Assembly (NCBI GenBank): GCA_015680685.1
Contig: MNCI01010025.1
Coordinates: 75,162 to 139,161, forward strand
DNA: 64,000 nt
Direction: 5' to 3'
Source of the DNA: Gnetum montanum
Lineage: Eukaryota; Streptophyta; Gnetopsida; Gnetales; Gnetaceae
Positions 44,054 through 57,900 of the stretch are shown in pieces. The notes under the pieces are model-generated. The model was not told where the DNA came from and made no database searches. It worked only from the letters and a program-made list of their open reading frames with translations. How positions within the stretch are numbered: position 1 is the first letter of the stretch; each line of letters opens with the position of its first letter. The position numbers and the translations under genes were made by a program.

Positions 44054-46279
44054 TGATGTTGAAAAAGATCTAGGATATGTTATAAATGTGAAAAAGGAGT
44101 AAATTTTAGTAGATGGAATTTAAAAATGGCTAAAAGAAGAAAAAATAGCTAGAAATAGAATACTTACTATAAATAGTAAGTGAGTATTAAGGGAGGTACA
44201 TCCCTTTACCAAAAATGGAAAGTTGGAAATAAGGTTCTAAACCTTACCCACACTAAGCTTTCTAGCTACACCTACATTGGGTGTAGTAGGGGGAAAGGAA
44301 AGAGGCTTTAGATTAGGGAGATCTCACACCTTCCTTACCAATTTTTCTAAAGGGGGGTGTTAGAAACCCAAGTGAAAAGTTTATGATTTCCACTAGAAAA
44401 TGGTTTTGGAAAGCTACTATTTTTCTTAGATAGAAAAGGGTAGATGGAGGTTTTGTTGACTTCTAGAAGTTTGGTGGATTTCAAAAGGGCTGAAAGCACC
44501 AATGCTCAAAATTGAGAGAATTAGGGCAACCAAAGGAAGGGGAAGAAAATGCACTATAAGGTCAATGTTGGCCTTGGAAATTCATAGTAACTATTGTAAA
44601 AAATTTGAAAACTCAAACACTTGCTAGTCCCACACTAGGTTTTGGGAGTAGAGGTGGATGGACTACAACATTGATTATAATGCAAATTTGAAGCTTTTTC
44701 CTAAAAAATGGAGATTATAGCTTTAAGGTTAACATTGGCTATGAGAAAGTAGATTTTGACATAGAAATCAAGTAGAGGACCTCCTTCCAGCATCACAAAA
44801 CTGTAGAGACTGAAAAATTTGATTGTTGAAAAACTGAAAATCTTAGTGCCAAAACTTTAATCCTGAATCCACAAGGCCTCTGAGAAATGTTATCCAAAAT
44901 GCCCTAGATGGTTTGGTAGATCACCTAGGGACTTACGGAATAGAAAATAGGGATATAGAAAATAAAAATGTAAAAATTATAGATCTTGAAAATTGAAAGC
45001 AAATATGAATTCCACACAAAAAAAACTTTAAAAATTTATTAGAAATAAAGAAGGAGTTTAGAAGATGTGTACTAAACTTTCCCATAGAAGAGAAAAAGCG
45101 GTTCACTTGGGTGAAGGTTTAGATTCTATTGGAGCTAATATATTCTATTGCATGATCTTGATGCTCAATCCCTCCTAATGATATCAGACCTTCTCTACTA
45201 CTAATTTAGATCTACAATGTTGGATACTATTGGAGGATGAGAAAAGTGTAGGATTTGGGCTACAAAAGTGCTCTATGTTGAGAGTTGGGGATCATAGGAG
45301 TTCATTCTTAAAACCCAAAACTCAAAAAAATATTAGGGGCATAATGGGTTTTGTATGGCCATAATGGATTCCATGCTAAGGGGACTTGAGAGGCTACCTT
45401 TATGGAAGTGTGCAAGAGCTCTTAAGTGTAGCAAATGCCAAAGCATGTAAATCAAAAAAGTGTAGAACCTAAAAATGGTGTTTAAGGTTGATTTTTATAG
45501 GTTTTGGACCATGTATTAGGCTAAAAAATTATTGTGATTTGGCTGACATATTGGTTGCAAATTTCTGTAAATATCTGCAATGTATAGGTGAGATTGGTGC
45601 CTACCCCCATGGCCATTCTATTTACTATAAATAGTAATGGGGGCACACCATCCATGCTGGAGGTAGACCTTTATGCTAGGCCTTCTTCCATACTTGCTAG
45701 AGTGCATGGTCAATGCTTGTCAATGCTAAAGCACATGGAATGTTGAAATCTAGTGCATGTGGCTTCTACACTAGCTTCATGTAGTCTCCACATTGGGCAT
45801 GCAGTTTCCACACTCAGGGTGAAGTTTTCATATTCCTCCATGCTGAGCTCTATCCTTCCATACTAGGAATACGTGATCCACATATTTCCACACTAGGGTC
45901 AGGTGAGATCTACCCTCTTGCAAGTGTTTCTAGTGTAGAAAAGTATATACCCTACATGAAACCCATGAGATTGCCAATTTTGACATCCTGAAAGGCATTT
46001 AACCCCCCAAGCCCAAATATCTATAGTATGATGAATTTTTCCACTTGGGGGATGAGGCTTTGATCACTTATAAGACAATTTTTAGTTCTAAAAGCATGAA
46101 ATACATGAGAGTTCCCATTTTGGTTTACAATCTTCACATTTATAATGATGTTTTGCCTTAGGTTTCATGGGGTGAAGGATACATAATGAAAAATGGTTAT
46201 AACATGATAAATTTGGTAGAATTTCATTCAACTTGATTTTGTAAACAAAGAATTCATAAAATGATGCTTTCATGCCAGT
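44054..46279. other. Region right of C gag: leader and unassigned sequence
   Basis: By comparison with A, the C leader should occupy roughly the first 0.7 kb. I could not find a primer-binding site or TG/CA LTR edges. AAAGGGGGGTGTTAGAAACC (44348-44367) looks like a polypurine tract plus LTR start on the plus strand but has no partner copy. At 45640-45910 several CCATGCT / CCACACTAGG words recall the 31.9-34.1 kb repeats of element C. No gene recognised. Confidence 0.35.
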
Positions 46280-47280
46280 GGAATTGATACTTCCCTATAA
46301 ACAAGATAGAGTGATTGTAATGGACCATGTGATAGTGGTTGACATAAAATGTGTGTAAGGAGGATGGTCTTGAGATTGGCTTCACAATCCATCCTACATT
46401 TGTTCAAGGATTTGGGCAACTAATCTTGATGCTTGACATGTTCAATGGATGCCATTGATGGACAATGTTCAAATTCAAGGATAGTATCTTGAAGAGGTTT
46501 TTTTAAAAAAATTTGGATCTTCTATCTTTCTATGAATATGGGATATCATGTTGGATGATGAAAACATGGATTGTAGTGCTAGTGCATCTGTGGACAACAA
46601 GGTATGATTTAAGGGATCTACCTTTGTACCTTGTTTTGAAGGGGAATCATGCTCAATTTCCTTTCTACAAGCCTAAATAGATGTTGATGTGTAAAAAGAA
46701 GATATGTCAATGGTATATACATGGTAATCTAATACATAGATAGTTGGACCTGTAAGACCTTATGGATCTTGATGCTAGAAGTAGAACCTAGGGTTCTATC
46801 AAGCTTGAGTTTCTTGTTGAGGCATGGCTCTTTTGAAGAATGTTCTTTCTTTTAGATATGGTTTTTCAAGTCCATCAATAGTCATGAAAATGGTCCTGGT
46901 GAACCTTGAAAATTCATGTAAAAAAAAATCAATGGATGCCAAGAACTCATTCATTCATGATGGGACTTTCCTAGACTTGTGAAAGAAGAACACAACTTCT
47001 TGCATAGGTATAAATCTATGAAGAAAGACAAGTTTCTAAACCTAATTAATGGATAGATTTGGGGGATTCCTTAGAGACGTTGGTCCTTTGGGTTCGACTT
47101 ATCCCTCTTATCATAGAGTAGGAAAAGTTTTTGGATTTCTTAAAATGCCCTTTTCATTTCATGCAAGGCCTTGGATGGAAGGACATATGAAGTGTTTGGA
47201 TTTGTACCTTCCTTCAAGCTTGGCATTAGTTGAATTAAGAGACTTTCCAAAATTGATGGAGTTCCAAACCCATTCTTGAA
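46280..47280 (+). other. Unrecognised partly open plus-strand stretch
   Basis: The longest frame is 47049-47279 (76 codons; MDRFGGFLRDVGPLGS, FHARPWMEGHMKCLDLYLP). Upstream plus-strand frames are open in pieces (46560-46660, 46845-46970) with stops. The composition looks more protein-like than its surroundings, but I do not recognise a family and see no second copy in the window. It may be a captured or unrelated gene fragment. Confidence 0.2.
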
Positions 47281-47808
47281 GTATACTCTTAAAGCTTATC
47301 CTAGGCTCCACTCTAAGGATGTTATTTCTTTTTTGTAGGGAAGGATTATTAGAGAGGTCTTAGGGTAGTGGTTCCCTTGATTCCTCCCCATGGTTCAGGA
47401 ACCATGGAACATCCTAAGGTACCCTTGAGTGGCCCTTAAGTATTAGAAAATTCATCCTATCTTGGTAGTACCAAGCCAATAGTAGGAATTCCTCCTATTG
47501 CTTCCCCTATTAGTCCACTTCATACTTACCCTCACTTAAACAACTACATGGCCTTGATTCTACTGTTGTGTAGATACATAGCTAGCAAAAATTAGATAGT
47601 TTTGGTGTAGTACCTTGTCGAACATTGTACCAGAACATAAAGGGTGTAGGAATAAGATGTCCCTTGTAGATACATTGTCTTTCCATCCACCAATTATGTC
47701 CATAAGGATTCATGTGTACTTGTTCTCTAGGTCCTCATTTGAAGTTTGGAGGTTCTCCTAGAGGTGTAGTCTCTCTTATTATGAAGCTATTGTATTGCAC
47801 ATCCCCTT

Positions 47809-50236
47809 CTAAGTATCAAAAGGTTTGTTATGCTTACTTAAGGGCATATTCCCTAGGTCTTTTACTTTAGATCCACTAGATCTAATGGAATTCCTTGGGG
47901 TTTTGGACAATGTTACTCCTACTATTTTTGCATCAACATGTCTAGTTGCTTTTGCCAAGATCTGTTTAGTAATATAATCAAAGGAAACTATGATGTACTT
48001 ACATGAATTTCTTAAGGAAAAAAGATCCATGAAATTAATGCCCCTAGTAATTGAAGGGCTTACACTCCACTAATGTTGGTATCAATGGCATGTCTTAGCA
48101 TCTTGTGAGTCCTTTCATTTGTTGGCATTATTCACATTGGTTAAAATATGTATAAGTATCCATGATCAAGGTGATATCATAATAACTAGCATGGAGGATT
48201 TTTTATGAAGTTTTCTTACCTACAAAGTGGCCTCCAAAAAATCCATCATGATTCATAGAAATTACCACTTCTTGTTCTTGTTCAAGTAGATATTGTCATA
48301 TGATCTAATCCTTCCAAATCTTGTACATGATTGGGTCTTCCAAAATGAAGTACTATGCCTTGATTACTAAGGCCTATTTCTATTCCTTAGTACAAGACTT
48401 TGGTAATTTTCATATAGCTAGGTAATTAGGAATATCTTTGTATCAACGATCATTAAGTTTAGGGATAATAACCATAGCCCAATAAGTGAATAGCTACTCA
48501 TTAGGAAATGCATCATTAAATATGTAATATTTTTCCAAACCTGAATTTTGTTCCAATCTAGATAAATGATCTGCCATTATATTCTCAAATACTTTCTTAT
48601 CATGAATCAACAAAAAAAAAATTCAGAAAAGAACACCAACAAATTAACTTGGGACTTTCCATTTGTTTATTATTTAGATAATTAATAGTGGCATGATTAG
48701 TAAAAACTACAGTATAAAAACCAATTAAATAATGTTGGAATTTTTCTAAGGTACATAAAACTACCAACATCTCCTTCTCTGTAGTAGTATAATTAATGTG
48801 AGTAGAAATTAGTATCTTAGAAATAAAATAAACAACATATGGATCATTATCTTTATGCTAATCCAATACTATTCAAATTGCAAAGTATGAGGCATCCATC
48901 ATAATTGTGAAGTCCTTATTCCAATTAGGTTCATGTAAAATTGGTATTGAAGAAAGCTTAGCTCTTAGAATTTCAAATGCATTCTTGAAATCTTTAATTC
49001 ATTTAAAAAAAACATCTTTTTATACTAGTTTCACCAAGGATTGAATAATTAATGAAAAATCCTTGATGAATCATCTATAGAAACTAGCATGTTCCAAAAA
49101 TGCATGTAAATCTTTAACATTCATGGGAGGAGTAAGATGGGGGATAATCATTATTTTATTATGATCTATCTAGATTTTCCTCCTACTCACAATGTGGCAT
49201 AACACAACACTAGAAGCGACCATGAAATAACATTTTTCGCAACATAATCTAAGACCTTAGTTAATGCACATATGCAAGACTAATTCAATATAATATAAAG
49301 CATTAGAGAATGAATTATTGTAGACTAAAATATCATCTATTAAAAATCTTAAGATATGAATTAATCATATTTACAAAAATAGATGTCATAGCCCTTTGAA
49401 ACATAGATTGAAGGGCATGTTTTGAAAAGAAAAAGTCCTGAATAGTGTGGTAAATGCTATTTTATGTTAATCTTAAAGGGTAATAGAAATAATATTATAA
49501 CTACTAAATCCATCAATAAAAGAATAAAATTCATGCCCTTGAAGCTTATGTAGAACTTGATCTAAATATGGGCATGAAAAGTGGTTCTAACATGTCCAAT
49601 TTTTAAATTCATGAAAATCAATACAAACACATCACTTACATAGCTCTTTAGGCACCACTATAATAGGGGTAATCCAATCAAAATTAGAAATCAAATAAGT
49701 AATACCTACTTGAAATAATTTCATAAGTTCATCTTTTATTGCTTGCTTCAAGGATGGGTTTAGGATTCTACATGGTTGTTATCATTGTCTAGCCTTAGCC
49801 TCCAAATTGATATGATGCTCAATAATGGATGGAGAAATCCCTTGTTTAAGATCCAAATGTAACCAAGAAAAATCCCTAAGAGAATTCGTTAAAACCTGAG
49901 TCAATCTCTTCTCTTAATTAGTGGTTAAAATCAAACTAATAATTAATGGTTTATTCTACTTAGCATAAATATATTTTAGGTGAGAAGAAAGTTCCTTTAA
50001 ATCAAAATTTAGCTCATCATCACTCACCATGGAAGATCAATTCTATAGTTTAAATAGATCCTTAGCATCCAAGTCATGTTCCACATGAGTACATAGGAGC
50101 TATCTTTGTAGATCCATGGTTATGTCTTTGTACCCTTCTAGTGTTAGTATATAATATGCCTCATCACAACCACATAATTTAGAGGAAAGCATTCTTGTAC
50201 AGAAAGATTAACCATATTAAGTTAATCAAACTGGAA
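47809..50236 (-). pseudogene. pol: Athila-like pol remnant of element D
   Basis: Right to left: RT (about 49760-49080; GHEFYSFIDGFSSYN, FQRAMTSIFVNM, CEKCYFMVASSVVL, VDHxKIxxIxxL-type region ending NVKDLHAFLEHASFYR, FIKDFS), RNase H remnants (about 49000-48560) and an integrase piece (48030-47809; KYIIVSFDYITKQILAKAT, DAKIVG). The EKCxFMV...GH and FLxHAxFYRxFIKDFS motifs are those of the Athila lineage. Stops and deletions are very frequent, and the integrase catalytic motifs beyond the first part are not seen. 47281-47808 carries no recognisable domain. Confidence 0.75.
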
Positions 50237-50794
50237 TTAATTGTTAAGACTATATAGACCAACTAGAAATCTAATATTTCCAAATGTTAAGGTCATCAAG
50301 CTAGTTTTGATATAGATAATCACATCCATTTTTATCAACAAAAGCCTACCTAAAATAAGAGGATAAATATTATTCAAAGAATATATATAATAATCTAGTA
50401 CATTGAAATTAGTAGGGTACAAGTCTTTATCCACTTCTATCAAAATATCCTAAACAATACCTTTTGGATAAATAGTAGATCCATCTGCCAAAGAGATAGT
50501 AATATTAATAGCTATAATATAATCATAACCCATTGAATGATAAATATGAAATGATATAATATGTAAAATAGCCCCTAGATTGACAAACACATGATGAAAC
50601 TTCTTATTATGAATCATGCAAGAAATCTGAGGACTACCTAGATATGTTGCCTTTTTAGCGATCCTAGTCTTCAAAATATTTATGATATTCTCACCAAGGA
50701 TAACATTCTTGGGTATTCTAATTTTCTTCTTCATATAACAATGTTCCTTAATATATTTATCATATTGAGGAGAATCTTTAATGGATTTCAACAA
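50237..50794 (-). pseudogene. Athila-like protease of element D
   Basis: Two frames separated by one stop near 50447 (50794-50450 and 50443-50237). Motifs in order: HHVFVNLGAILHIISF (active site; DLGAS in intact relatives, so the catalytic Asp reads Asn), SLADGSTIYPKGIV, IEVDKDLYPTNFNVLD, YPLILGRLLL and LMTLTFGN. The order and wording are those of Athila retropepsins. The missing Asp argues for an inactive copy. Confidence 0.85.
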
Positions 50795-52511
50795 GGGAAC
50801 ATGTAAGATGACATCTTTGAAGAGGTTTTCTAGTTGCTAATCATCTACCTAATTTAATTCTAACCTATGAGGAAAATGTACCTATGATGAAGAAGAGTCA
50901 TTAAGTTCATCTACAGAAATTATTTTAGTAGGCCCTTCCTTCAGAGGAAGCTACCATGCAAAGATTCATTCATATTTATAATCTAATTCTCTGTTATTAA
51001 TAGACCTTTTAAAGGGAATTTGAAAATTTGTAATTCTTTTAGTTCTAGTAATCACATTACATTGATCCATTTTACTTGAAAAAACCATATGCAATTCTTA
51101 TCTCCATTAATACTTAGGATTTATTTTTGTTTGTGTTGGTAATATATCCTTAGCTTGTAAGTCTTGCATCAGCTTAATTATTAATCATTTTGTTATTGCA
51201 AAGTATGTTGTAAACCCTCATTTTGTTGTAGCATCTATTGTTGAGACTCATGATTTTGGTTAGATTTCTAAGATTAGATAAAATTATCGTTATAAATTTC
51301 ATAATATGAAAAAAAATGGAGGATGTAAATGGTAATTGTAGTTTTGATTAGAATTCCATCCCCTACCTTGTAAACTTGAGCCTTTTCCTTATACTCCTTG
51401 ACTTTCTATAACATTATTTAGTTCTTTAATAAATGAAAAAAATATGAAAATCATGGGCAATCTACTTAAAAATTACACAAGAATAAGGAAAATCCATACC
51501 TCTAGCTTAAGGTTGGCTAGTGTTATTATTTCCTTAATTAATACAAATTGATGATTCTTGCTTTTGATATTGGAAAGATTTTTCCTACACAATAGTATTG
51601 GAAGGCATAGATAAAGATGACAATTTGTTATTAACTTCTTTAATTTGTTTTTCCAAATCTATCATCACCATATGTTCTAACATAATGGCCTTCTTAGTAA
51701 TAGTTCAACCCTTTCTCTAATCCACTATTTGATCTAATGCATGAAATGTTGTATTAGGTATCATTTGCATGATTGTGTTGCCACAAGAAAACTTAATACT
51801 TTGTCATGTAATAGGTGTTAACCCATCAAGAAAAAATCATAGCAATTCAAAAGGGGTATTATTTCACATGCACTAATTCAAAAGAGAATTAATTAATAAG
51901 AAAAATAAATAATCTTCCATGTAATAGGAGTTATACTAAAAATACAATAGATCTATGAAGAATATTTTTACCTCAAGATCCATGGGTCTTGAAAAGGATC
52001 TGAGGTACCATGGGTGGCCTTGTTGATTACCTAAGGACTTAGGAGTCTATTATTGAGATAAAATAAGTAAAAATAGATGGGAAAATGAGTGAATGATAGA
52101 TCCAACATGAGATATATGAGAATTGAGAGATAATATTGAAATAACAAGAAAGGATATGACCAAAATAAGTACAAAATTTATATTAATACTATAATATATT
52201 GTGAAATATAGGTTCAAATGATACATTAACTAGCTTTCAAATTCTAAGTATATAAAATTCCATAGATCTCTCTTAATCACCATTGAAGATCTAATGCATG
52301 GGTAGGAAGGGTATGTTTTGCAACTATTTCGAATACTTTTGGCTTGATCTATTTTCTTTTGGATGATGGTTGCAATAAGCTCTCTTTGCTCATAATGATC
52401 AATGCTAGGGAGGAAGGCTCCAAAAGGTCTCCAAATTCTCTCTATGTCAACAAGTCTTGTATGTGCTAGAAATTCCTCAAAATGGTGGTGAATTTTATTT
52501 AAATTGGTCAT
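50795..52511 (-). pseudogene. Probable gag region of element D
   Basis: Position upstream of an Athila protease suggests gag. The only long frame is 52511-52230 (93 codons; MTNLNKIHHHFEEFLAH, RIWRPFGAFLPSI), which I do not recognise. Gln/Asn-rich frames near 51250-51200 and a zinc-knuckle-free stretch are compatible with a decayed gag. Low certainty. Confidence 0.3.
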
Positions 52512-53794
52512 GATTTGCTATTTCTCCATTGATTTAGTTCTGGAAAGTTAGTTGGGCACTTACGTAGCATATTTTACTATCCATATTGGCCAAAACTACA
52601 ACAATTTTTTTATACATGTTGGGATTGATAAGGACAACATTTTTGACATTTTTTCCCATAATTGGTAGCATTTATGTAAATATGGACTCAAATATGCTAG
52701 CTTGATGTAATTCACAACATTTTTGATAATATGGATCCTAAATTACATTTCACACACTAACATTACTCTAGGTTTTTGACAAAATAGGATAACAATATGA
52801 TTTTCTTAAAGGGAAATAAAGAAATTTATTTTTGCTATTGAATTTGATGAAAAGTACAATCAAAATTTGTCCATAAGGCTTACTTCCTTACAACATGAAT
52901 TTTCTTTAAGGTTTTTCACTCTTAAAAAGGGAATGATATTTGAGAAAGATATTTTTGTCAGTCCATCATACAGTCCCATTGGCTAGTGCATATTCCACCT
53001 ACTTCAAGCCTTGAGTAGAGAAGTGAAACTTAGAATTTGAAAATAGATGTTGTTGATAAACCATCTTCATTAAGAATCATGATTTACCAATTACTCTTCC
53101 ATGACTAAGAAAGATGAGTTAACATTATTCTTCATCAAGATCCTATATTATATTTGATATGATACCTGATTCTTCCAAGTTAGCAAGTTATTGAAGTTAA
53201 TCCTTAAGAAAGAAATTAAGGATCATGATCAAGTCTTTCCATCCTAAACAATGCAATTTGACCATATAGTCCTTATGGTAAATCTATACTTGCTTTCATT
53301 GATCCTTGATGTTAATTAAGACTTAGAAGTTTCTTAATCTTATTTTTACTTATGATTATCTTATTTTCCTTCATTATTTAATTTATATTTTGATTAGATA
53401 AGAAAAAAATTAGATTAATATAAGTAATGAAGGAAGGATTTGCCCTATCTTCACTTGTGTAACTAGATATAAGTTGTACTTTGTATGATCCTAGTTAGGA
53501 TTGGTAATTGGTGGTTAATAGATCTTTAATTCAATTCTTTTCATTACAAATAGATGAAGGAAGGTATTGATAAATAATGATCTAATTCTCATACATTTTT
53601 CTGACTTATATTTTATTTTCAAAATTAGCAAAATAATATTAGGATATTCAACCTTAATTCAAAAGTTAAAATCAAAACATTAGAGGATAGAACCATGGAG
53701 GAAATACTAGAGTTAAAGAAATATTGTTATTGTCAATTAGTTTAAGGACACAATAAGGTAAATGTGGATATATTATCATGTTCCTATTCCCAAA
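52512..53794. other. Spacer without recognisable features
   Basis: AT-rich sequence with stops in all frames. I see no gene, RNA gene or repeat copy here. Confidence 0.5.
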
Positions 53795-54285
53795 TGATAC
53801 AATTCCACAACAAAGATGGTACTGCTTTGTAACAAATGTTGTAATTAAGATCTAGAAGGGTAAGTTGTAATTATGACCTAAAAGGGCACATTATAATAAT
53901 GGGAATATCTCTTAAAATGATATTTGACAGTTGGACCTAAGGTATTTATACATAGAAATTATAGGTAATATTAGCATGGATTCATGAAACTAGTAAATGC
54001 AAGTAACATGTACTAGGTGAAGTGGGATAGCAATATGATTGGCCCTTCCTTTTGGTTAGTTACATGCCTAACCATGGTAGTAGTGTTGGATTGTCTTTAA
54101 GGGATAGATGCTCAAGAAATATAACCTTAAGAAATCCTTAGATCATGATGAAGATACATTTTTCTATATTAATAAATCATTGTTTTCATTTTTTCTTGCA
54201 TTTTCTCTTTTGTATTCTTCATCGTTAATATTGATTGTTATAGATGTTTGATGTTTGTTATGACATCCAAGAATGAGATGTAACA
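53795..54285 (+). repeat. LTR-like block F1
   Basis: Homologous to 60225-60770. Shared words in order: CAACAAAGATGG / TAACAAAGATGG, AAAAGGGCACATT, TATTTATAC, ATTGGCCCTTCCTT / CTGGCCATTCCTT, ACCATGG(T)(A/G)GTAGTGTTGGAT, TAAGGGATAGAT, TTAATAAA(T/G)CATT. It begins near TGATACAATT and ends near GAGATGTAACA. Coding of element E begins about 350 bases downstream in the same orientation, so this may be its 5' LTR. Confidence 0.6.
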
Positions 54286-54639
54286 TAATCATCTTAGAGT
54301 ATCAATTGCTAAATTTAAGTTGATGAATATGATTTTTATATGGTGGAAAATGAAAGTTACTCTTTCTTCGTGACAAAAAAGATGTAATATAAGATAATTA
54401 TCCTTAATGTAATACATGTTAAGGAAAAAGTATGTGTAATATAAGAAATGAAAAGATGCCATCATGAAGCTAAAACACTTAAGACAAGATGATAAGGATG
54501 TGAAATACATCTATCTTATGTTTTGTTAATTTTTCTATTAATACAAGGTTGGTTGGGATGTGTATGAGTAGGATTCTATCTTCCTTAAAATTTTAAAGAT
54601 GAATTACATATAGGAACTCTCATTTTATGATCCTCAAAC

Positions 54640-57600
54640 CTAGATGATGCCTATGATCTAGCATTGAAGGCTACAAAAAAGTTATTAACTTTAAAATCAA
54701 AGAAAAAAGACAAGAAAAAAGGAAACATAAGTGTTTTAAATTTGAGAAGAGATCAAAATCCAAATCAAAGGCTAAATAAATCTACAAAGATAAGAAGAAT
54801 TAGAAGAAGAAGGAAAAGGATAAAATCAACGAGAATTAAAATAATAAAGATATGAATTTCAAGGACAATAATTCTTCTAAGGTTTGATTCTTAAGGTGTG
54901 AGAAAATGGGAAATATGATATGGAAGTTTTTTCTTTAAGAGGTCATCAGGGAAAAGAAATTCTAAATCATGGAGAAAAAGTCATCACATATAGCTTATCC
55001 TAGAGGTAATTCTAATATTTCTGAAATTGAGGATGTGGATGAAATAAATTTATTCATGTGTAATGTATATGTAAAGGATAATCCTTCTAGGAAATTTTTT
55101 TTTAGAATTTGGGCTAGATGTATCAAGATTAAGACATGTGTTCATATTTTTATTGATGAGGGTGATTAAAAGAATGTTATTTCTTCTAGGACTATTCCTA
55201 GATTAGGCTTAGTAACTCATCTTCATTCTAGATCATACAATATGCATTAGGTATCAAGAGTTTATATTGAAGATTTAAGGGAATAATATGTTTTGAAATA
55301 TAAAATATTTATTTTCATTAATCAAGTTATTTGGGATATATTGATAGTTTATTATATTGACAAAATCCTTGGAAGGCCTTGGATTTTGATAATGGTACTA
55401 AATTTAATGATGCTAAGAATGTATGGTCAATGGTTAGATATAATGAAATTTGTGATTTAATTTCAATGAAAAATAAACAAGTGAGAAATCATTCCTTAAT
55501 GAATTCATATTTAATTTATTTTTGGAGAGAGAATACATTTTTTATTAACATTAAAAAATATCATTTTATGAATAGGGAGATTACCTATGCATTGGGGATT
55601 TATGAATCCTAGAAAATTTTTACATCTCGAAGTAGGAGCACGAAAAGAAGTGTGTAGGACTCTTATTTGATATTTTTAAATTAAAATAATATTTGATAAA
55701 ATTAAAATGTAAAAAAAAAATAATTTACATATTTTATTATTATTTTAATTCACATCCCCACCTACAAACCCATATCCAATCTTTGCATATACTTATGTAA
55801 CCAAATGTAAATTAAACCATGAATCCTTGATTCCTCACTTTCAAGAATCAAATTCATTTTATGAAGAGGAGAAAATATATTTGAAACATATAATTTTCAA
55901 AATTTAAATGAATATGAAGAAAACCAAGTTGAATGTAATAAAGGAGTGCCCAGTTCCAAAATTTTTTTATGAACTACATTCTTTTCTTGATTTGGCATGT
56001 TTTTATAAGAGATTTATTAGGAAGTTAAATAAAATTTCATGATCAATATTTTATTTATTTAAGAATAATTAAAAATTTATATGGAATGATAAAATTGAAG
56101 GAAGTTTTGACTTGTTGAATGAGAAGATTGCAAGTGAACTAGTGGTCTCAATTTTAGATTTCAAAAAGTTTTTTTAAGTGTAGATGAATGAAAGTGAACT
56201 TGTAATTAGAGAGATATTATCCTAAGAACGTAGTCCTATTGTCTTATTTTCTAAAATCATTAATGAATGAAGTCATAAATATAGTGCTTATGATAAAGAA
56301 TTATATGCAATTCTCCAAGCCTTCAAACATTAGAGATATTATTTGTTATCCAAAAATATTTTATTAAAGAATGATCACAAAGCCTCATAATTTCTAGATT
56401 TTTAAATGAAATTGAATTCCAAACACATTAAATGACTATTATAATTCCAAAAATTAAATCTTATTTTAAAGCAAATAAGTAAAAAGAGTAGTGTAGTGGC
56501 TTATGCATTGTCTAGAATGTATGTTATGAACTTCAATGCAACACTAGTAGAAGGTATGAGTAATTTTACTTACTTATATAGGTTTGGAAGGATTTAGAAG
56601 GGGATTTCATTCAAAGAGTTAATTAATGGAGAAATTACCTCATTTCAAGTGATATTCTGTTTGAAAAGGGAAACCTATATTTACTCAAATGTGATTTTAG
56701 GTATAGGATTTTCTTAGAAAAGAATTATGAAGGTATGGTAGGTTATATAGGGAGAGGAAAAACCATTTAGCATATGGGAAGAAGCTAATATTATCCATGT
56801 ATGTTTACTAAAATATCTAAATTTGTGAATAATTGATTAAAATTTTAGAAATTCAAATAGGGAAAGAGATTGGAGTGTCACTATTTAACATTGCGTATTT
56901 CTAGATTACCATACAAAACTATGTAAATAAATTTTGTTGATGGGATTTCAAATAACAAAGGAAATGATTCAATTTTTATTTTGGTTGATAGATTTACCAA
57001 CATTGAACATTTTATTTCTTCTAAAAAAATATTGATGCATCTGATTTGGTAGATTTGCTTTTCTAGCATGTTGTGAAATTGCATGACATTTCATTGAGTA
57101 TTGTAAGTAATAGAAATTTTAAATTTACTAGATATTTTTGTATATATTTTTTAAGGATTTTGAAAATAAAAATAAAATTTTCAAATTCATATAAATTCTC
57201 ATTTTGATGGGTAAAATAAATTGGTAAATAAGTCATTATTAGAAATCTTGAGACAATTATATGATTAATCCACCCATTAGGAAACTTTATTATTTCACAT
57301 CAAATTTTCCCATGATAATGCATTTTATTCAAAATTGGTAGGAATTATTCTAAATCAAATTATGATTACATTCTTATAATGTTGGATGATTTAATGTATT
57401 TTTATGAAAAGACAAAATTAAATGCTAAATTTTTAAAGAAAACTAGGATTTTCATTTCCAAGTAAGGGAATAGTTGATGAAAAAGGCTGAATAAGAATTT
57501 TAAATAAATAATGAGGGTAAGATAAAGCCTAAATTTAAGGTTAATCTTTTTTAGATCCATTTAAATAAGAAGAAGTCGAGGGAGGTAATTTTCTCTAAGT

Positions 57601-57900
57601 TTAAAGTCAAGAAGATAAGGCCTTTTAAAATTACGACCAAAATCAATGACAATGCATTTAAGATGCTAAAGCCTAATAATGTTGGCATTTATTTTATGTT
57701 TAATGCTATAGATTTTTTTTAATATTATGGGCTAAGTGATGATAAAACATTGGAAAGTAGGAAGAAAAGTTGAAGATTACTATTATTAATCCTAAGTCTC
57801 CCAAGAAGAGGAAGACAATTGTCTTGAGGAGGAGGAAGTTTTCAAGAATAAAGGGAGTAAGTATATTTGGGTATCTAGTCCATCAGAAGGATTAAAATGT
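54640..57900 (+). pseudogene. Chromovirus-type Ty3/gypsy remnant (element E)
   Basis: Gag end (54640-54850; DDAYDLALKATKKL, then Lys-rich), a zinc-knuckle-like FLRCEKMGNMIWKFFL (54886-54940), protease region (54969-55400; MCNVYVKDN, then LGRPW), the end of RT only (55379-55620; FINIKKYHFMNREITYALG), RNase H (55940-56530; VPKFFYELHSFL, FYKRFIRKLNKIS, KYSAYDKELYAILQAFKH, VVAYALSRM), integrase zinc finger (56640-56850), core (56925-57400; GNDSIFILVDRFTNIEHFI, HFDG, NKSLLEILRQL) and C-terminus (57590-57730; KVKKIRPFKITTKINDNAF). Most of RT between protease and RNase H is deleted. Frequent stops. No chromodomain was recognised. Confidence 0.85.

Noticed and set aside
44348-44367. Polypurine tract plus LTR start (AAAGGGGGGTGTTAGAAACC)
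   Set aside because: No second LTR copy, no upstream pol in that orientation and no primer-binding site were found, so it is mentioned only as a possibility.
54664-54855. Independent small Lys/Arg-rich protein gene
   Set aside because: It continues the gag tail motif (AYDLALKATKKL) and is followed by a zinc-knuckle and protease in order, so it is the end of chromovirus gag.
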